DNA of 64,000 bases from Sheuella amnicola. Lineage in GTDB: Bacteria > Pseudomonadota > Gammaproteobacteria > Burkholderiales > Burkholderiaceae_B. Both the position numbers and the translations under genes were made by a program. The notes under the pieces are model-generated. The model searched no databases. It had not been told where the DNA came from and saw only the letters and a list, made by a program, of their open reading frames with translations. The stretch is taken from assembly GCF_010499255.1 (NCBI RefSeq), contig NZ_JAAGRN010000009.1, forward strand, positions 82,011-146,010, in the 5' to 3' direction. Positions 51,397-62,055 of this stretch are shown here, one piece after another (the first letter of the stretch is position 1; every line of letters starts with the position of its first letter).

Positions 51397-52590
51397 ATGC
51401 CTTTGAACTCGAATAAGCTCGGACTGCCCGGATGGCTGATACTGATGGGCGCGCTGACTGCGATCGGACCGGTGTCCATCGACATGTATCTTCCGGCATT
51501 TCCATCGATCGCGACAGGGTTGAACGCGACACATAGCCAGGTGGAACGAACGCTCGCCATCTACCTGATCGGCATGTCCGTCGCACAGCTCGCCTACGGG
51601 CCGCTTGCCGACCGTTATGGCCGAAAACCACCTCTTTATGGCGCGCTTTCGCTATACATCGTGGCATCGGCGGGGTGCGCCATTGCTCCCAATATTGAAG
51701 TGCTCACAGCATCCCGCCTACTACAAGCGATGGGAGGTGCTGCCGGCATGGTGATTTCCCGTGCAGTCGTTCGCGACCATTACGATACCCAGGAAGCTGC
51801 TCGCGCCTTGTCGATGCTGATGCTGATTATGGGAGTCGCTCCGATTCTGGCGCCCCTTATTGGCGGACAGGTTCTGGCGTTAACCGGATGGCGCGGCATT
51901 TTCGTGCTGATTACCGTTTCGGCGATCATTTTGCTCTGGACAGTATCGCGTGTCATGGTCGAATCCCTGCGCCCCGACCGCGTCATCCCGTTAAGTTGGT
52001 CCAGTATTTTGCATAACTATTCTCAGCTGATCCGCAACGGCAAGTTTGTGGCTTTTGCCATGTCCGGTGCAATGGGCTCGGCAACCATGTTCGGATACAT
52101 CGTCTCTTCTCCACGGCTCTTTATCGACTACTACGGCATCTCCAGCCAGTCTTATGGATTGTTGTTCGGTCTGAACGCACTCTGCCTGATTACGGGATCG
52201 CAAGTCAGCGCCCGCATGCTTAAAAAATATCGCCCGGTTCAACTTTTGCCTTGGGCACTGCGGGCAATGATGCTGGCTGGCTTGAGCGCACTGGGTTTAA
52301 CTTTATCGGGATCGGTCACACTTACGATCCTAATGGGTTGCATGATGGCATTCATGTTCTGCCAGGGATTCGTCGGCCCCAACTCAGCCGCAATGGCATT
52401 ATCCGAACAAGGTAATCGGCTGGGGTCGGCTTCCGCCCTTCTTGGAACCTTCACTATCGCCAGCGGCGCCTGCGCCGGATTTCTGGTCAGTCTGGCCTCT
52501 GAAACCGGACCGCTGCCTATGGCACTCATTCTGGGCGGATGCACTACCCTGTCCTGGCTGATTGGCGGGATTGCCCGTCGCAGGCCATGA
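51397..52590 (+). CDS. Bcr/CflA-family MFS drug exporter
   Basis: A 397-residue 12-TM proton antiporter. The start LPGWLILMGALTAIGPVSIDMYLPAFPSIATGLNATHSQVERTLAIYLIGMSVAQLAYGPLADRYGRKPPLYGAL includes the Bcr hallmark DMYLPA and motif A (GPLADRYGRKPPL); AVVRDHYDTQEAARALSMLMLIMGVAPILAPLIGGQVL is motif C. It exports drugs such as bicyclomycin or chloramphenicol in related species, or amino acids. Single gene, followed by rpmB on the same strand. Confidence 0.92.
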   Translation: MPLNSNKLGLPGWLILMGALTAIGPVSIDMYLPAFPSIATGLNATHSQVERTLAIYLIGMSVAQLAYGPLADRYGRKPPLYGALSLYIVASAGCAIAPNIEVLTASRLLQAMGGAAGMVISRAVVRDHYDTQEAARALSMLMLIMGVAPILAPLIGGQVLALTGWRGIFVLITVSAIILLWTVSRVMVESLRPDRVIPLSWSSILHNYSQLIRNGKFVAFAMSGAMGSATMFGYIVSSPRLFIDYYGISSQSYGLLFGLNALCLITGSQVSARMLKKYRPVQLLPWALRAMMLAGLSALGLTLSGSVTLTILMGCMMAFMFCQGFVGPNSAAMALSEQGNRLGSASALLGTFTIASGACAGFLVSLASETGPLPMALILGGCTTLSWLIGGIARRRP

Positions 52591-52617
52591 GATTGAGGTC
52601 GCCCTCAACGATCCAAC

Positions 52618-52647
52618 TTGCTTAAATCCTTGATTTCGTATTAGAAT
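52618..52647 (+). promoter_or_regulatory. Promoter candidate of rpmB-rpmG
   Basis: TTGCTT (52618-52623) and TAGAAT (52642-52647) are 18 bp apart, about 60 bp before rpmB. Confidence 0.5.
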
Positions 52648-52713
52648 TGCAGGCTCAATCGGATAAATATAAAAGATCCGGGCCCGAATTCTGAATTTCT
52701 TAAAGGTGCAGCT

Positions 52714-52950
52714 ATGGCACGCGTATGCCAAGTTACTGGAAAAAGCCCCATGGTGGGCAACAACGTTTCACACGCTAACAACAAGACAAAGCGTCGCTTC
52801 CTGCCTAACCTGCAGTCGCGTCGTTTCTGGGTTGAAAGCGAAAACCGCTGGGTACGCCTGCGCGTATCCACCAACGCCATCCGCACAATCGACAAGCTCG
52901 GCATTGAAGCCGTTCTGGCCGACCTGCGCGCTCGTGGCGAAGTCGCTTAA
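52714..52950 (+). CDS. rpmB: 50S ribosomal protein L28
   Basis: A 78-residue ribosomal protein: [75 protein letters not shown] is diagnostic, with full proteobacterial length and no zinc cysteines. AAGGTGCAGCT precedes the ATG. rpmG follows 11 nt later. Confidence 0.98.
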   Translation: MARVCQVTGKSPMVGNNVSHANNKTKRRFLPNLQSRRFWVESENRWVRLRVSTNAIRTIDKLGIEAVLADLRARGEVA

Positions 52951-52961
52951 AGGAGCCCGAC

Positions 52962-53129
52962 ATGGCAAAAGGTGCACGCGAAAAGATCAAGCTCGAATCC
53001 AGCGCTGGAACGGGCCATTTCTACACAACGACAAAAAACAAGCGCAACATGCCTGAAAAGATGCTGATCAAAAAATTTGATCCGGTCGCTCGCAAGCACG
53101 TTGACTACAAAGAAACCAAGCTGAAGTAA
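52962..53129 (+). CDS. rpmG: 50S ribosomal protein L33
   Basis: A 55-residue ribosomal protein beginning [23 protein letters not shown] and ending [23 protein letters not shown] precedes the ATG. It is the Cys-free form, lacking the zinc CxxC pairs of the paralogous L33. A terminator follows 26 bp later. Confidence 0.98.
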   Translation: MAKGAREKIKLESSAGTGHFYTTTKNKRNMPEKMLIKKFDPVARKHVDYKETKLK

Positions 53130-53155
53130 TTCAGACGGATTCGATAGTTTTAACT

Positions 53156-53182
53156 AACAGCCCCGCCGATGCGGGGCTGTTT
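53156..53182 (+). terminator. Rho-independent terminator of rpmB-rpmG
   Basis: AACAGCCCCGC and GCGGGGCTGTT form an 11-bp stem with a CGAT loop, followed by a short T tract. Confidence 0.88.
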
Positions 53183-53257
53183 GCATTCTGCCCTAGCCTA
53201 TAATATTGGGCTTGTCAGGCGCTTTAGCGCCCCCACCTTTTTTATTTGGCCGTGATA

Positions 53258-55930
53258 ATGCAGCAACCCATGCAAGAACGTTACCAACCCACCGCCGTCG
53301 AGCGCGCGGCTCATGACAACTGGGACTCACGGGATGCTTACCGTGTCACCGAGGGTGCACTTGATACCAAAGGCCAACCTAAACCCAAGTTCTATGCTTG
53401 CTCCATGTTGCCTTATCCAAGCGGCAAATTGCATATGGGGCATGTTCGCAATTACACCATCAACGACATGATGGCGCGACAGCTGCGCATGCGTGGTTTT
53501 AACGTGTTAATGCCTATGGGTTGGGATGCGTTTGGCATGCCGGCCGAAAATGCGGCGATCAAGTCGAATGTGCCCCCTGCCAAATGGACATACGACAACA
53601 TCGCCTACATGAAAAAACAAATGAAGGCGATGGGATTGGCGATCGACTGGACGCGCGAGATGTGCGCCTGCGACCCGTCCTATTACAAATGGAATCAATG
53701 GCTATTTCTCAAAATGCTCGAAAAGGGCATTGCTTATCGTAAAACCCAGGTAGTGAACTGGGATCCAATCGACAACACCGTATTGGCCAACGAGCAGGTG
53801 ATCGATGGAAAAGGCTGGCGCTCGGGCGCTCCGGTTGAAAAGCGCGAGATTCCCGGCTATTACCTACGAATCACCGATTATGCGGCCGAATTGCTTGATC
53901 AAGTTCAACACGGACTGGATGGATGGCCCGACCGCGTGCGAGCGATGCAGGAAAACTGGATCGGCAAAAGCGAAGGCGTACGATTTGCCTTCCCGCATAC
54001 GATCAAGGATGCAAACGGCGCCCTGATTCAAGACGGCAAGATGTATGTCTTTACGACACGCGCAGACACCATAATGGGTGTCACATTCTGTGCGGTTGCC
54101 CCTGAACATCCCCTGGCGACCCATGCCGCACGCAACAATCCTGCACTGAACGCTTTTATCGAGCAATGCAAACTGGGTGGCACCACTGAAGCCGAACTCG
54201 CCACCCGTGAAAAAGAAGGCATGGACACGGGACTGACTGTCACACACCCAATTACCGGCGCCGATGTGGCTTTGTGGGTGGGCAATTATGTCCTGATGAG
54301 TTATGGCGATGGCGCTGTGATGGGTGTACCCGCCCACGACGAGCGCGACTTCGCTTTTGCCAATAAGTACAACCTGCCAATCAAGCAAGTCGTTCAGGTG
54401 GGTGACAAGGCCTTTGATGACAAGGTCTGGCATGAGTCCTATGCCGACAAGCAGTCAGGCCATCTGGTCAACTCGGGTGAGTATGATGGATTGAACTTTG
54501 CCAAAGCCATCGACGCAATCGCCTCCAAACTTGAGGGATTGGGTCTCGGTGCACGCCAAACAACCTGGCGACTGCGCGACTGGGGCATTTCGCGTCAGCG
54601 CTACTGGGGAACCCCCATTCCGATCATCCATTGCAAGGATTGCGGCGCTGTCCCGGTCCCTGAAAAAGATCTCCCTGTCATTCTGCCCGAAGAACTGATT
54701 CCGGACGGCAGCGGAAACCCACTTGCCAAGCATGAGGGGTTCCTGTCCTGTCACTGTCCGAAGTGCGGCAAGCCCGCACGTCGCGAAACAGACACGATGG
54801 ATACGTTTATCGATTCGTCCTGGTATTTCATGCGCTACACCTCGCCCGGCAATGATCAAGCCATGGTCGATGCGCGCAACGATTACTGGATGCCGATGGA
54901 TCAGTACATCGGCGGCATCGAGCACGCGGTGCTTCATCTTCTGTACGCGCGTTTCTGGACGCGCGTGATGCGCGATCTTGGCATGGTCAAGTTCGACGAA
55001 CCCTTCACAAAACTGCTCTGCCAGGGCATGGTGCTCAACCACATTTATTCGGCCAAAAACGAAAAGGGCGGAATCGAATATTTCTGGCCCGAAGAAGTCG
55101 AAAACATTTACGATGCAAAAGGCGCCATCACCGGAGCCAAACTCAAGCGCGACGGACGCGCCGTGAACTACGGTGGCGTGGGCACCATGTCCAAGTCGAA
55201 GAATAACGGGGTCGACCCGCAATCGCTCATTGACACGCAAGGAGCCGATACTGCACGTTTGTTTGTCATGTTCACGGCTCCACCCGAGCAAACGCTGGAA
55301 TGGTCCGACTCGGGCGTAGAAGGATCCAATCGATTCCTGCGACGACTCTGGTCGCTTTGCCATCAAAAACAAGCGCAAGTGCTGCGAGGACTGACTAAAC
55401 CAGTCACAGACTGGAGCGCTGCGGATCAAGATATCAAAAAACTACGCTTCGAAATTCATTCATTGCTCAAACAAGCGGATTACGATTACCAACGCATTCA
55501 ATACAACACTGTCGTATCGGCGTGCATGAAGATGCTTAATGCGATCGATGATGCCAAGCTGAACGATTCGACCTATGCGGATGCCGCGATGGCCGAATTG
55601 ATCGGCATCTTGCTGCGTGTGTTGTACCCTGTTGTTCCGCACATCACATGGCAGCTTTGGGTAGATCTGGGCTACGTCGGCAATTACGGCGACCTACTGG
55701 ATGCACCCTGGCCGATCGTTGATGAATCGGCGCTCGTAACCGATCAGATCGAACTTGTTTTGCAGATCAATGGCAAACTTCGGGGTAATCTGACGGTTGC
55801 GCGAGAAGCGACGCGCGAACAAATCGAACAACTCGCAACCCAACATGAAGCAGTTGCCCGCAATCTGGAAGGTCGCCCGCCTAAGCGTGTGATCGTTGTG
55901 CCGGGCAAACTCGTCAACGTAGTCGGTTAA
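53258..55930 (+). CDS. leuS: Leucyl-tRNA synthetase
   Basis: An 890-residue class I aminoacyl-tRNA synthetase. The HIGH motif is HMGH (59-62) in [15 protein letters not shown] and the KMSKS motif MSKSK begins at residue 644. The CP1 editing domain ([35 protein letters not shown]) and zinc-like CKDCGAVPV / CHCPKCGKP segments are present, as is the C-terminal [17 protein letters not shown]. The start is uncertain: ATG 53258 is used, but ATG 53270 ([11 protein letters not shown]) matches the family start better; neither has a clear Shine-Dalgarno sequence. It heads leuS-lptE-holA-proA. Confidence 0.97.
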   Translation: MQQPMQERYQPTAVERAAHDNWDSRDAYRVTEGALDTKGQPKPKFYACSMLPYPSGKLHMGHVRNYTINDMMARQLRMRGFNVLMPMGWDAFGMPAENAAIKSNVPPAKWTYDNIAYMKKQMKAMGLAIDWTREMCACDPSYYKWNQWLFLKMLEKGIAYRKTQVVNWDPIDNTVLANEQVIDGKGWRSGAPVEKREIPGYYLRITDYAAELLDQVQHGLDGWPDRVRAMQENWIGKSEGVRFAFPHTIKDANGALIQDGKMYVFTTRADTIMGVTFCAVAPEHPLATHAARNNPALNAFIEQCKLGGTTEAELATREKEGMDTGLTVTHPITGADVALWVGNYVLMSYGDGAVMGVPAHDERDFAFANKYNLPIKQVVQVGDKAFDDKVWHESYADKQSGHLVNSGEYDGLNFAKAIDAIASKLEGLGLGARQTTWRLRDWGISRQRYWGTPIPIIHCKDCGAVPVPEKDLPVILPEELIPDGSGNPLAKHEGFLSCHCPKCGKPARRETDTMDTFIDSSWYFMRYTSPGNDQAMVDARNDYWMPMDQYIGGIEHAVLHLLYARFWTRVMRDLGMVKFDEPFTKLLCQGMVLNHIYSAKNEKGGIEYFWPEEVENIYDAKGAITGAKLKRDGRAVNYGGVGTMSKSKNNGVDPQSLIDTQGADTARLFVMFTAPPEQTLEWSDSGVEGSNRFLRRLWSLCHQKQAQVLRGLTKPVTDWSAADQDIKKLRFEIHSLLKQADYDYQRIQYNTVVSACMKMLNAIDDAKLNDSTYADAAMAELIGILLRVLYPVVPHITWQLWVDLGYVGNYGDLLDAPWPIVDESALVTDQIELVLQINGKLRGNLTVAREATREQIEQLATQHEAVARNLEGRPPKRVIVVPGKLVNVVG

Positions 55931-55946
55931 AAGAACAAGGGTACGA

Positions 55947-56720
55947 ATGAACAAGCGGACAGTCGGTAGCATGAAGGTTGCAAACGCGCTTACGGGCGCG
56001 TGCCGTTGGGTGATGATGGTTGCGGCTGGACTTTTGCTGGCATCCTGCGGTTTTCAAATGCAAGGCGAGAAGCCCCTGCCCTTTGATTCACTCTACATCA
56101 CGATCCCGCAAAACAGTCAGTTTGGCGCCGATATTCGACGCGCCATCCGGGCGGTTTCACCCAATACAAAAATCATCGAATCCGCTGACATATCGCTCAA
56201 GGTGACTGATTTTGGCCCGGATGACGATGCGGATGAGAAAAGCACCATCGCGGCACTCAAACTCAAAAAAGCGATGAAACTTGCTCAAGCCAAACTTGAG
56301 CAGGTTTCAGAATCCAGGACCACTCGGCAGGTTTCATTGAACGCTCAAGGCAAAGTGGAAGAACTCGAGCTATCGATTCAATATACATTCCGTCTTGTCA
56401 CGGCAAAAGATCAAATCATCATTCCCGACACCACGTTGTCGGCCGTTCGCAATATGCCCTTTGACGACCGGGTTGTTCAGGCCAAAGAGGGCGAGGCTGC
56501 GACACTTTTCAAGGACATGCAAAGAGGCCTGGTCACGCGCATCATCCGTCGCATTACCGCTCCGGATGTCAAAGCTCGTTGGGATGTGGTCGCTGCAGAG
56601 CGCAACGATGATGAAGAGCCTGTCGAAATCGCCAAACCCGTTCGCACACCAGCCCTGATTCCTGCACCCTGGCAAAATCCTTCGTTGACACCGGCTCCAT
56701 TGCCAATCAGCACCGACTAG
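55947..56720 (+). CDS. lptE: LPS-assembly lipoprotein LptE
   Basis: A 257-residue outer-membrane lipoprotein that plugs LptD for lipopolysaccharide export. The signal peptide ends in lipobox LASC with lipidated Cys34, directly followed by GFQMQGEKPLPFDSLYITIPQNSQFGADIRRAI, the LptE (RlpB) opening. A charged middle helix and a Pro-rich tail (VRTPALIPAPWQNPSLTPAPLPIS) follow; the tail is longer than in E. coli. It starts 16 nt after leuS and 10 nt before holA, the usual leuS-lptE-holA order. Confidence 0.92.
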   Translation: MNKRTVGSMKVANALTGACRWVMMVAAGLLLASCGFQMQGEKPLPFDSLYITIPQNSQFGADIRRAIRAVSPNTKIIESADISLKVTDFGPDDDADEKSTIAALKLKKAMKLAQAKLEQVSESRTTRQVSLNAQGKVEELELSIQYTFRLVTAKDQIIIPDTTLSAVRNMPFDDRVVQAKEGEAATLFKDMQRGLVTRIIRRITAPDVKARWDVVAAERNDDEEPVEIAKPVRTPALIPAPWQNPSLTPAPLPISTD

Positions 56721-56730
56721 GGGTTTAGCC

Positions 56731-57768
56731 ATGGATGCGGATCGCCTGATTCAATCGCTTGGTCGGCCCGGCACAAAACTGACGGCCCTGTATGTGGTCA
56801 CCGGTGACGATCCGCTTTTAACGATTGAAGCGGTTGATGCCTTGCGGGCAATTGCAAAATCGGCCCAATATCTCGATCGCACTTCATTTGTCATGGATGC
56901 GCGCAGCGACTGGAGCAGTTTGGCTGTGGCATCCTCCAGCGGATCCTTGTTCGGCGATAAGCAATTGCTTGAAATATCACTGCCCACTGGCAAACCCGGC
57001 AAACAAGGTGCAGATGCCTTAATTGCTCTGGCTGGGCGTTGCAAAAATCAAACCGACCCGGAAGTGCTCACGATCGTTTCTCTGCCTCGACTGGATAAAA
57101 CCACCCGTGACAGTAAATGGGCTACGACACTCCTATTGGCGGGAACAACCATAGAAACGGCAAGTATCGATCGGACTCAACTACCCGACTGGATTGCCAA
57201 GAGACTTGCCCGTCAATCGCAGCAAGTCGATGCAAACACCTTGCAATGGTTGGCCGACAAGGTCGAAGGCAATCTACTTGCCGCCCATCAAGAAATACTC
57301 AAGCTGGGCCTTTTGTTCGACCCCGGCATGATATCGGGAGAGGACGTCGAGCAAGCAGTGATGAACGTTGCTCGCTACGATGTTTTTGGATTACGCGATG
57401 CCATGCTTGCGGGCGATATTCCTCGCATGGTGAGAATGATGAATGGATTAAAAGCCGAAGGTGAGGCATTGCCCCTTGTCCTTTGGGCAATCGGTGAAGA
57501 AATCCGTACACTGGCTCGTGCCTCACAGGCCTCGGCATCAGGACAGGATATGTCGAGCGTGCTACGCTCACAACGTATTTTCGGACAACACGAGCGGTTG
57601 GCTCGCCAAGCGCTCGGACGGGTTGCCCCCAGAAACTGGCCCGCCGCCGTACAACACGCCCACGAAGTTGATCGTCTCATCAAAGGCCTGCAGGTACCAG
57701 GCAAACTTCAGGATCCCTGGGAAGAAATGACACGATTGGCAATGCGCGTGGCAGTTACTTCAGCTTAA
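56731..57768 (+). CDS. holA: DNA polymerase III delta subunit
   Basis: A 345-residue clamp-loader subunit (with delta' and tau/gamma it opens the beta ring). [22 protein letters not shown] is the delta opening, [32 protein letters not shown] and [39 protein letters not shown] are typical AAA-like and lid regions, and [47 protein letters not shown] the C-terminal collar. Start ATG has GGGGTTTAGCC upstream; 11 nt after lptE. Confidence 0.95.
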   Translation: MDADRLIQSLGRPGTKLTALYVVTGDDPLLTIEAVDALRAIAKSAQYLDRTSFVMDARSDWSSLAVASSSGSLFGDKQLLEISLPTGKPGKQGADALIALAGRCKNQTDPEVLTIVSLPRLDKTTRDSKWATTLLLAGTTIETASIDRTQLPDWIAKRLARQSQQVDANTLQWLADKVEGNLLAAHQEILKLGLLFDPGMISGEDVEQAVMNVARYDVFGLRDAMLAGDIPRMVRMMNGLKAEGEALPLVLWAIGEEIRTLARASQASASGQDMSSVLRSQRIFGQHERLARQALGRVAPRNWPAAVQHAHEVDRLIKGLQVPGKLQDPWEEMTRLAMRVAVTSA

Positions 57769-57779
57769 AAATAAACCTC

Positions 57780-59039
57780 ATGATTTCACTTCAAGACTCC
57801 ATGCTCTCAATAGGGCAACAGGCCAGGCAAGCTTCACGCGAAATGCTTCGGGCAAGCGGTGCGCAAAAATCGCAAGCGCTGTTGGCGATGGCGAAAGCGT
57901 TGGATGACCAACGTCAAGCCTTACAAATCGCCAATAAAATCGATCTGGAGGCCGGTCGCGATCGTAATTTGGAATCGGCTTTGCTTGATCGACTCACCCT
58001 TTCCGATCGCACAATCGACCTGATGATCGAAGGGTTACGCCAAATCGCTTCGATGCCGGACCCGATCGGCAGTCTGACGGCAACGAACGTGCGTCCGAAT
58101 GGAATGCATGTTGCTCAGATGCGTGTGCCCCTTGGCGTGATCGGGATTATTTACGAGTCTCGCCCCAACGTGACAATCGATGCGGCTGCACTTTGCTTGA
58201 AATCGGGCAATGCTGCTATTTTGAGAGGTGGCAGTGAAGCGCTGCACTCCAATCTTGCACTGGGCAAAATTGTTCAACATGGCTTGGAAATGGCTGGACT
58301 GCCTGCGCATGCGGTACAGGTGATCGAGACTTCAGACCGTGCGGCAGTGGGGCACATGATCACCATGACGGAATTCATTGATGTGATTATTCCGCGCGGT
58401 GGCAAAAACCTGATCAAGAGGCTTGCCGAGGAAGCCCGCGTGCCGATGATCAAACATCTTGACGGCAACTGTCATGTTTACATCGACTCGCACGCTGATC
58501 TCGCTAAAGCGCAACGCATCGCCTTTAATGCCAAAACATATCGCTATGGCGTGTGCGGCTCCATGGAAACACTTTTGGTTCACAAGTCCGTGGCCGCGAA
58601 TGTTCTACCTGAACTTTCGCAGGCCTTGATCAAGCATGGCGTTGAATTGCGCGGCTGCCAACGCGTTCTCGAACTTGTCCCGCAAGCTAGTGCAGCCACC
58701 GAAGAAGACTGGGGCACCGAATATCTTGGTCCGATACTGGCAATCAAAATCGTCGACTCGATCAACGAAGCGATTGCCCACATCGCGCAATGGGGCTCAG
58801 GCCACACCGATTCGATCGTGACGCAAGATATCGCAAGCGCACAACAGTTCCAGCGCGAAGTTGACTCCAGCTCTGTGTATGTCAATCTTCCGACCGTGTT
58901 TGCAGATGGGTTCGAGTATGGCCTTGGCGCGGAAATCGGCATTTCAACTAACCGTCTGCATGCTCGTGGACCGGTAGGCCTTGAAGGCTTGACTACACTG
59001 AAGTGGGTTTTACATGGTGACGGGCAGATCAGGGGATAA
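57780..59039 (+). CDS. proA: Gamma-glutamyl phosphate reductase
   Basis: A 419-residue aldehyde-dehydrogenase-fold enzyme reducing glutamyl-5-phosphate in proline synthesis. The catalytic cysteine is Cys259 in [55 protein letters not shown] and the end [39 protein letters not shown] are diagnostic. It starts 11 nt after holA. proB is not in the window. Confidence 0.97.
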   Translation: MISLQDSMLSIGQQARQASREMLRASGAQKSQALLAMAKALDDQRQALQIANKIDLEAGRDRNLESALLDRLTLSDRTIDLMIEGLRQIASMPDPIGSLTATNVRPNGMHVAQMRVPLGVIGIIYESRPNVTIDAAALCLKSGNAAILRGGSEALHSNLALGKIVQHGLEMAGLPAHAVQVIETSDRAAVGHMITMTEFIDVIIPRGGKNLIKRLAEEARVPMIKHLDGNCHVYIDSHADLAKAQRIAFNAKTYRYGVCGSMETLLVHKSVAANVLPELSQALIKHGVELRGCQRVLELVPQASAATEEDWGTEYLGPILAIKIVDSINEAIAHIAQWGSGHTDSIVTQDIASAQQFQREVDSSSVYVNLPTVFADGFEYGLGAEIGISTNRLHARGPVGLEGLTTLKWVLHGDGQIRG

Positions 59040-59045
59040 TCGCAA

Positions 59046-59468
59046 ATGTTATGGGTTAAGGTTTTTCATATTGTTTTTGTCGCGTCTTGGTTCGCGGGCT
59101 TGTTTTATTTGCCGCGAATATTTGTAAACATGGCTCAGCAGTCCGATCCGGCCACACTAGCCGTTCTAGGTGGCATGGCTAGACGCCTTTACCGATTCAT
59201 GACGATTCTGGCTGTGCCCGCCATTATTCTGGGGTTGGTGCTTTATGCTTACTATCGCATAGGATTCGGGCCTGGCAACGGATGGATGCATGTCAAACTG
59301 TTACTTGTCGTTGTGCTGATTGGCTATCACCATGCCTGCGGCGTGATATTGCGAAAATTCCAACACAGTGCCAACAAAAGATCACATGTTTTCTATCGTT
59401 GGTTTAACGAATTGCCCGTTCTGATACTGGTGGCCGTGACGGCTCTGGTCGTCCTTAAACCCTTTTGA
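59046..59468 (+). CDS. hemJ: HemJ-like protoporphyrinogen oxidase (CopD/UPF0093 family)
   Basis: A 140-residue four-helix membrane protein: WVKVFHIVFVASWFAGLFYLPRIFVNM with the conserved His8, MARRLYRFMTILAVPAIILGLVLY, GWMHVKLLLVVVLIGYHHACG with further heme-ligand histidines, and a C-terminal TM ending KPF. HemJ oxidises protoporphyrinogen IX in many Gram-negatives; older annotation calls it CopD-like. It starts 6 nt after proA. Confidence 0.85.
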   Translation: MLWVKVFHIVFVASWFAGLFYLPRIFVNMAQQSDPATLAVLGGMARRLYRFMTILAVPAIILGLVLYAYYRIGFGPGNGWMHVKLLLVVVLIGYHHACGVILRKFQHSANKRSHVFYRWFNELPVLILVAVTALVVLKPF

Positions 59469-59485
59469 TGCAATAACGGAATAAC

Positions 59486-61120
59486 ATGTCCGACCAGGAT
59501 TCAGGTCGCAAGACCTTATCGATTAAACCGCGTGCAAAATCCGAATCTTCGGCCTCGCTGGACGAAAAGAAACGGGTGCGAAGCGGCGCGCGCGCGCGTC
59601 AAGTTGCACAATTGAGCCGCAGTAAAACAAAAGATGCGCCCGCACATCGTGTAGAAGAACCATCCAGCGATAAGCCCCGCACGGCGTCCGGCTCTAAAAC
59701 CGAATACGGACCGAAGGTAACCAGGCAACAGGGGGATCGCCGTACGACGCGTCAGCCTACCGCGAGGAAGGCCTCGTCAAAGGACTTGAATCCGAAACGG
59801 ACACGATCATCCGAACCCACGCCAACGGCTGCACACCCGCTGCATACGTCCAACTACGACCCGGAAATTACCGGGTCAAGCTGGGATGACCTGCTGGAAG
59901 ATGATAGCAAACACGAACACTTTAGTTCGGATCGCTCCGGAGCAAAGAAGCGATCCTCACGCCTGATTCACGATGCTGAGATTTTTCCGATTTTTGCCCC
60001 TTGTCCCGTCGGGCTGGAAGAAGCGCTTGCTGCCGAATTAGTTGCATTAGGCTATCAAAATGTTCATACGACTCGCGCCGGGTGCCACTTCGAGGCGGAC
60101 TGGTGGGGTGTTCAACGTGCCAATTTATACTCCAGACTTGCCACCCGCATTCTTGTTCAACTCGGACAGGCTCCCGTTGTGCGTGAAGACGATATTCTCG
60201 AACTAGCGCACAACATAGAATGGGAACGCTGGTTCGGTCCTGAACACACTTTGCGCGTCGACACCTCTGCGGTTAAAAGTCCGATGCAAAGCTTGCAATA
60301 TTGCAACTTGCGAGCCAAAGACGGAATCTGTGATCGATTGCGTGACCTTGAAGGGGCACGTCCCTCGATCGACACGGTCAGGCCGGACGCGCGAGTGCAT
60401 CTTTTCCTTTCTAAAGATACTGCAACGCTTTATCTGGACACTTCCGGCGAATCCCTCTTCAAACGAGGCTGGCGTCTGGACAAAGGTGAGGCACCGCTGC
60501 GTGAAAACCTAGCAGCCGGCATGCTGGCGCTTTCCGGCTGGGATCCAAATGGCGCATTACTTGATCCATTTTGCGGTAGCGGGACCATTCTGATCGAAGC
60601 GGCTTGGATTGCGCTTGGCGTGCCCCCCGGAATGATTCGTCCCTTCGGATTCGAGCGACTGCGGGATCATCAGGCAAGACGCTGGGCGGATCTGAAAGAA
60701 GAAGCGCAGCAGCATATCCTTCCTGGACTGGAAGCGCCGCTGGTCGGCATAGACATCAATCCCGAGGCAATCGAGGCAGCCCGACGCAATGCAGATAGAG
60801 CCTATCTGGATCCTGACACTATTCATTTCGAAGTGGGCGATGCCCGTGATGCCACCGCGCCTGCGCCAACAGGCTGGATTGTCACCAACCCTCCATACGG
60901 CGAACGACTAGACGACTGGGACACTGAATTCTGGAGAGAATGGTCGGCAAACCTGAAACGGGAATTTGCAGGGTGGCAAGTCAATGCCATTACCTCGGAT
61001 CTGGATTTACCTAAACATCTTCGCCTCAAAGCCAATCGTCGCACTCCCCTTTTTAACGGTGCGTTGGATTGCCGGTTATTCAATTTCGAGTTGGTTGAAA
61101 AGAGCTATCGCGACAAATAA
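59486..61120 (+). CDS. THUMP-domain SAM-dependent RNA methyltransferase (RlmL-like)
   Basis: A 544-residue enzyme. The first ~150 residues are a disordered basic/Ser-rich arm (RSGARARQVAQLSRS, TRQPTARKASSKDLNPKR). Then a THUMP RNA-binding domain starts FPIFAPCPVGLEEALAAELVALGYQNV, followed by the methyltransferase with motif I DPFCGSG (360-366) and catalytic NPPY (468-471) in VTNPPYGERLDDW. It probably makes N2-methylguanosine on 23S rRNA, like the RlmL N-terminal half, and lacks the second methyltransferase. The long arm is unusual in length and might bind RNA. Confidence 0.9.
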   Translation: MSDQDSGRKTLSIKPRAKSESSASLDEKKRVRSGARARQVAQLSRSKTKDAPAHRVEEPSSDKPRTASGSKTEYGPKVTRQQGDRRTTRQPTARKASSKDLNPKRTRSSEPTPTAAHPLHTSNYDPEITGSSWDDLLEDDSKHEHFSSDRSGAKKRSSRLIHDAEIFPIFAPCPVGLEEALAAELVALGYQNVHTTRAGCHFEADWWGVQRANLYSRLATRILVQLGQAPVVREDDILELAHNIEWERWFGPEHTLRVDTSAVKSPMQSLQYCNLRAKDGICDRLRDLEGARPSIDTVRPDARVHLFLSKDTATLYLDTSGESLFKRGWRLDKGEAPLRENLAAGMLALSGWDPNGALLDPFCGSGTILIEAAWIALGVPPGMIRPFGFERLRDHQARRWADLKEEAQQHILPGLEAPLVGIDINPEAIEAARRNADRAYLDPDTIHFEVGDARDATAPAPTGWIVTNPPYGERLDDWDTEFWREWSANLKREFAGWQVNAITSDLDLPKHLRLKANRRTPLFNGALDCRLFNFELVEKSYRDK

Positions 61121-61151
61121 CGTTGTCGCATCGCAACATTTGCATGATTTA

Positions 61152-61214
61152 AGGGTTAACCCTATAAATTAACTTGCGCCGCATAGGGTTTTCCCGCATA
61201 ATTCGGGTATACCC
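61152..61214. repeat. Cluster of GGG/CCC dyads upstream of the small basic ORF
   Basis: Within about 65 bp there are AGGGTTAACCCT (61152-61163), AGGGTTTTCCC (about 61184-61194) and GGGTATACCC (61205-61214), three related inverted repeats immediately before a small gene. They could be operators for one regulator or sites of RNA structure. Confidence 0.5.
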
Positions 61215-61234
61215 TAACAGCACAGGAATTTATC

Positions 61235-61411
61235 ATGCAAATCAATCACTCAAGCCGTTTAACCGACTCTCTCGAACGCGAACTTCTTGCAAACGCGTTG
61301 GACGAGCAGTTTCGCCCACACCCGATCCGCACAGTCAAAAAACTGGTTCGTGGTCTTGTTAGCTTCCGTAATCGCGCTCGCTCGAAAGTTTCGATCGACC
61401 AGATGATCTAA
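61235..61411 (+). CDS. Small basic protein of unknown function
   Basis: A 58-residue ORF with good start signals (CAGGAATTTATC before the ATG) in a spot otherwise empty between a methyltransferase and an RDD gene. The product reads as a short amphipathic helix (SSRLTDSLERELLANALDEQF) followed by a basic C-terminal half (HPIRTVKKLVRGLVSFRNRARSK). No signal peptide or membrane segment. I do not recognise a family; nucleic-acid binding is a guess from charge. The dyad cluster upstream suggests controlled expression. Confidence 0.62.
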   Translation: MQINHSSRLTDSLERELLANALDEQFRPHPIRTVKKLVRGLVSFRNRARSKVSIDQMI

Positions 61412-61462
61412 GTAATTGCAGTGGCTGGTTAGTGTCGGGGAAAATGCGGGATAATACCCGTG

Positions 61463-62005
61463 ATGAATCCCAATACTGTGCCCACAAATCAGCCACTGCC
61501 TCATACGCCCGTCGTCGTGTCCACGACACCTCGGGCCAGACGGTTCGCTTCCATGATGTATGAAGGCGTTCTGTTATTTGCAGTAGTCTTCATATCCGAC
61601 TATCTGTTTGACACGCTTACCCAAAGCAAGCACGCGTTGATGCTACGGCATACCAGAATGGCCTGGCTCTTTATCGCGATTGGCATGTATTTTGTGGCCT
61701 GCTGGGCTCGTAGCGGTCAAACACTCCCCATGAAGGCATGGAACATCCGCTTGGTCTCACATGACGGACTCAAGCCGACAATGTATCAATTGCTTGTTCG
61801 ATACATCGCAATGTGGGTGTTACCCGTTATCTGGGCTCTCGTCGTAAAAGGACTTCTGCTACTTACGCAATGGCCGGCAATGAATATGTTCATCGTCCTT
61901 GCGCCTTTTACTGTCTTTCTCCCTACCTGGCTTACGCCTGACGGTCAGTTCGTACATGATTTGATCGCCAAGACCAGATTAGTCAATACTAGTAAAAACC
62001 CTTAG
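61463..62005 (+). CDS. RDD-family membrane protein
   Basis: A 180-residue membrane protein with RDD signatures: RRFASMMYEGVLLFAVVFISDYLF (first TM with Arg/Asp), a second TM near FIAIGMYFVACWARSGQTLPMKAWNIRLVS, and AMWVLPVIWALVVKGLLLLTQWP, ending QFVHDLIAKTRLV. Function unknown; some RDD proteins affect ion transport or stress. ATG 61463 is used; a GTG directly before it (61460) is also possible. Confidence 0.8.
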   Translation: MNPNTVPTNQPLPHTPVVVSTTPRARRFASMMYEGVLLFAVVFISDYLFDTLTQSKHALMLRHTRMAWLFIAIGMYFVACWARSGQTLPMKAWNIRLVSHDGLKPTMYQLLVRYIAMWVLPVIWALVVKGLLLLTQWPAMNMFIVLAPFTVFLPTWLTPDGQFVHDLIAKTRLVNTSKNP

Positions 62006-62055
62006 TTGTTGCATTGGCGCACATTTAAATATTGCGCTAATCCGTGCCCTGAGCG

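Noticed and set aside
54455..55429. A 324-codon open frame antisense to leuS (also 53864-54433)
   Set aside because: The opposite strand clearly encodes conserved LeuS motifs; long antisense frames are expected by codon bias here.
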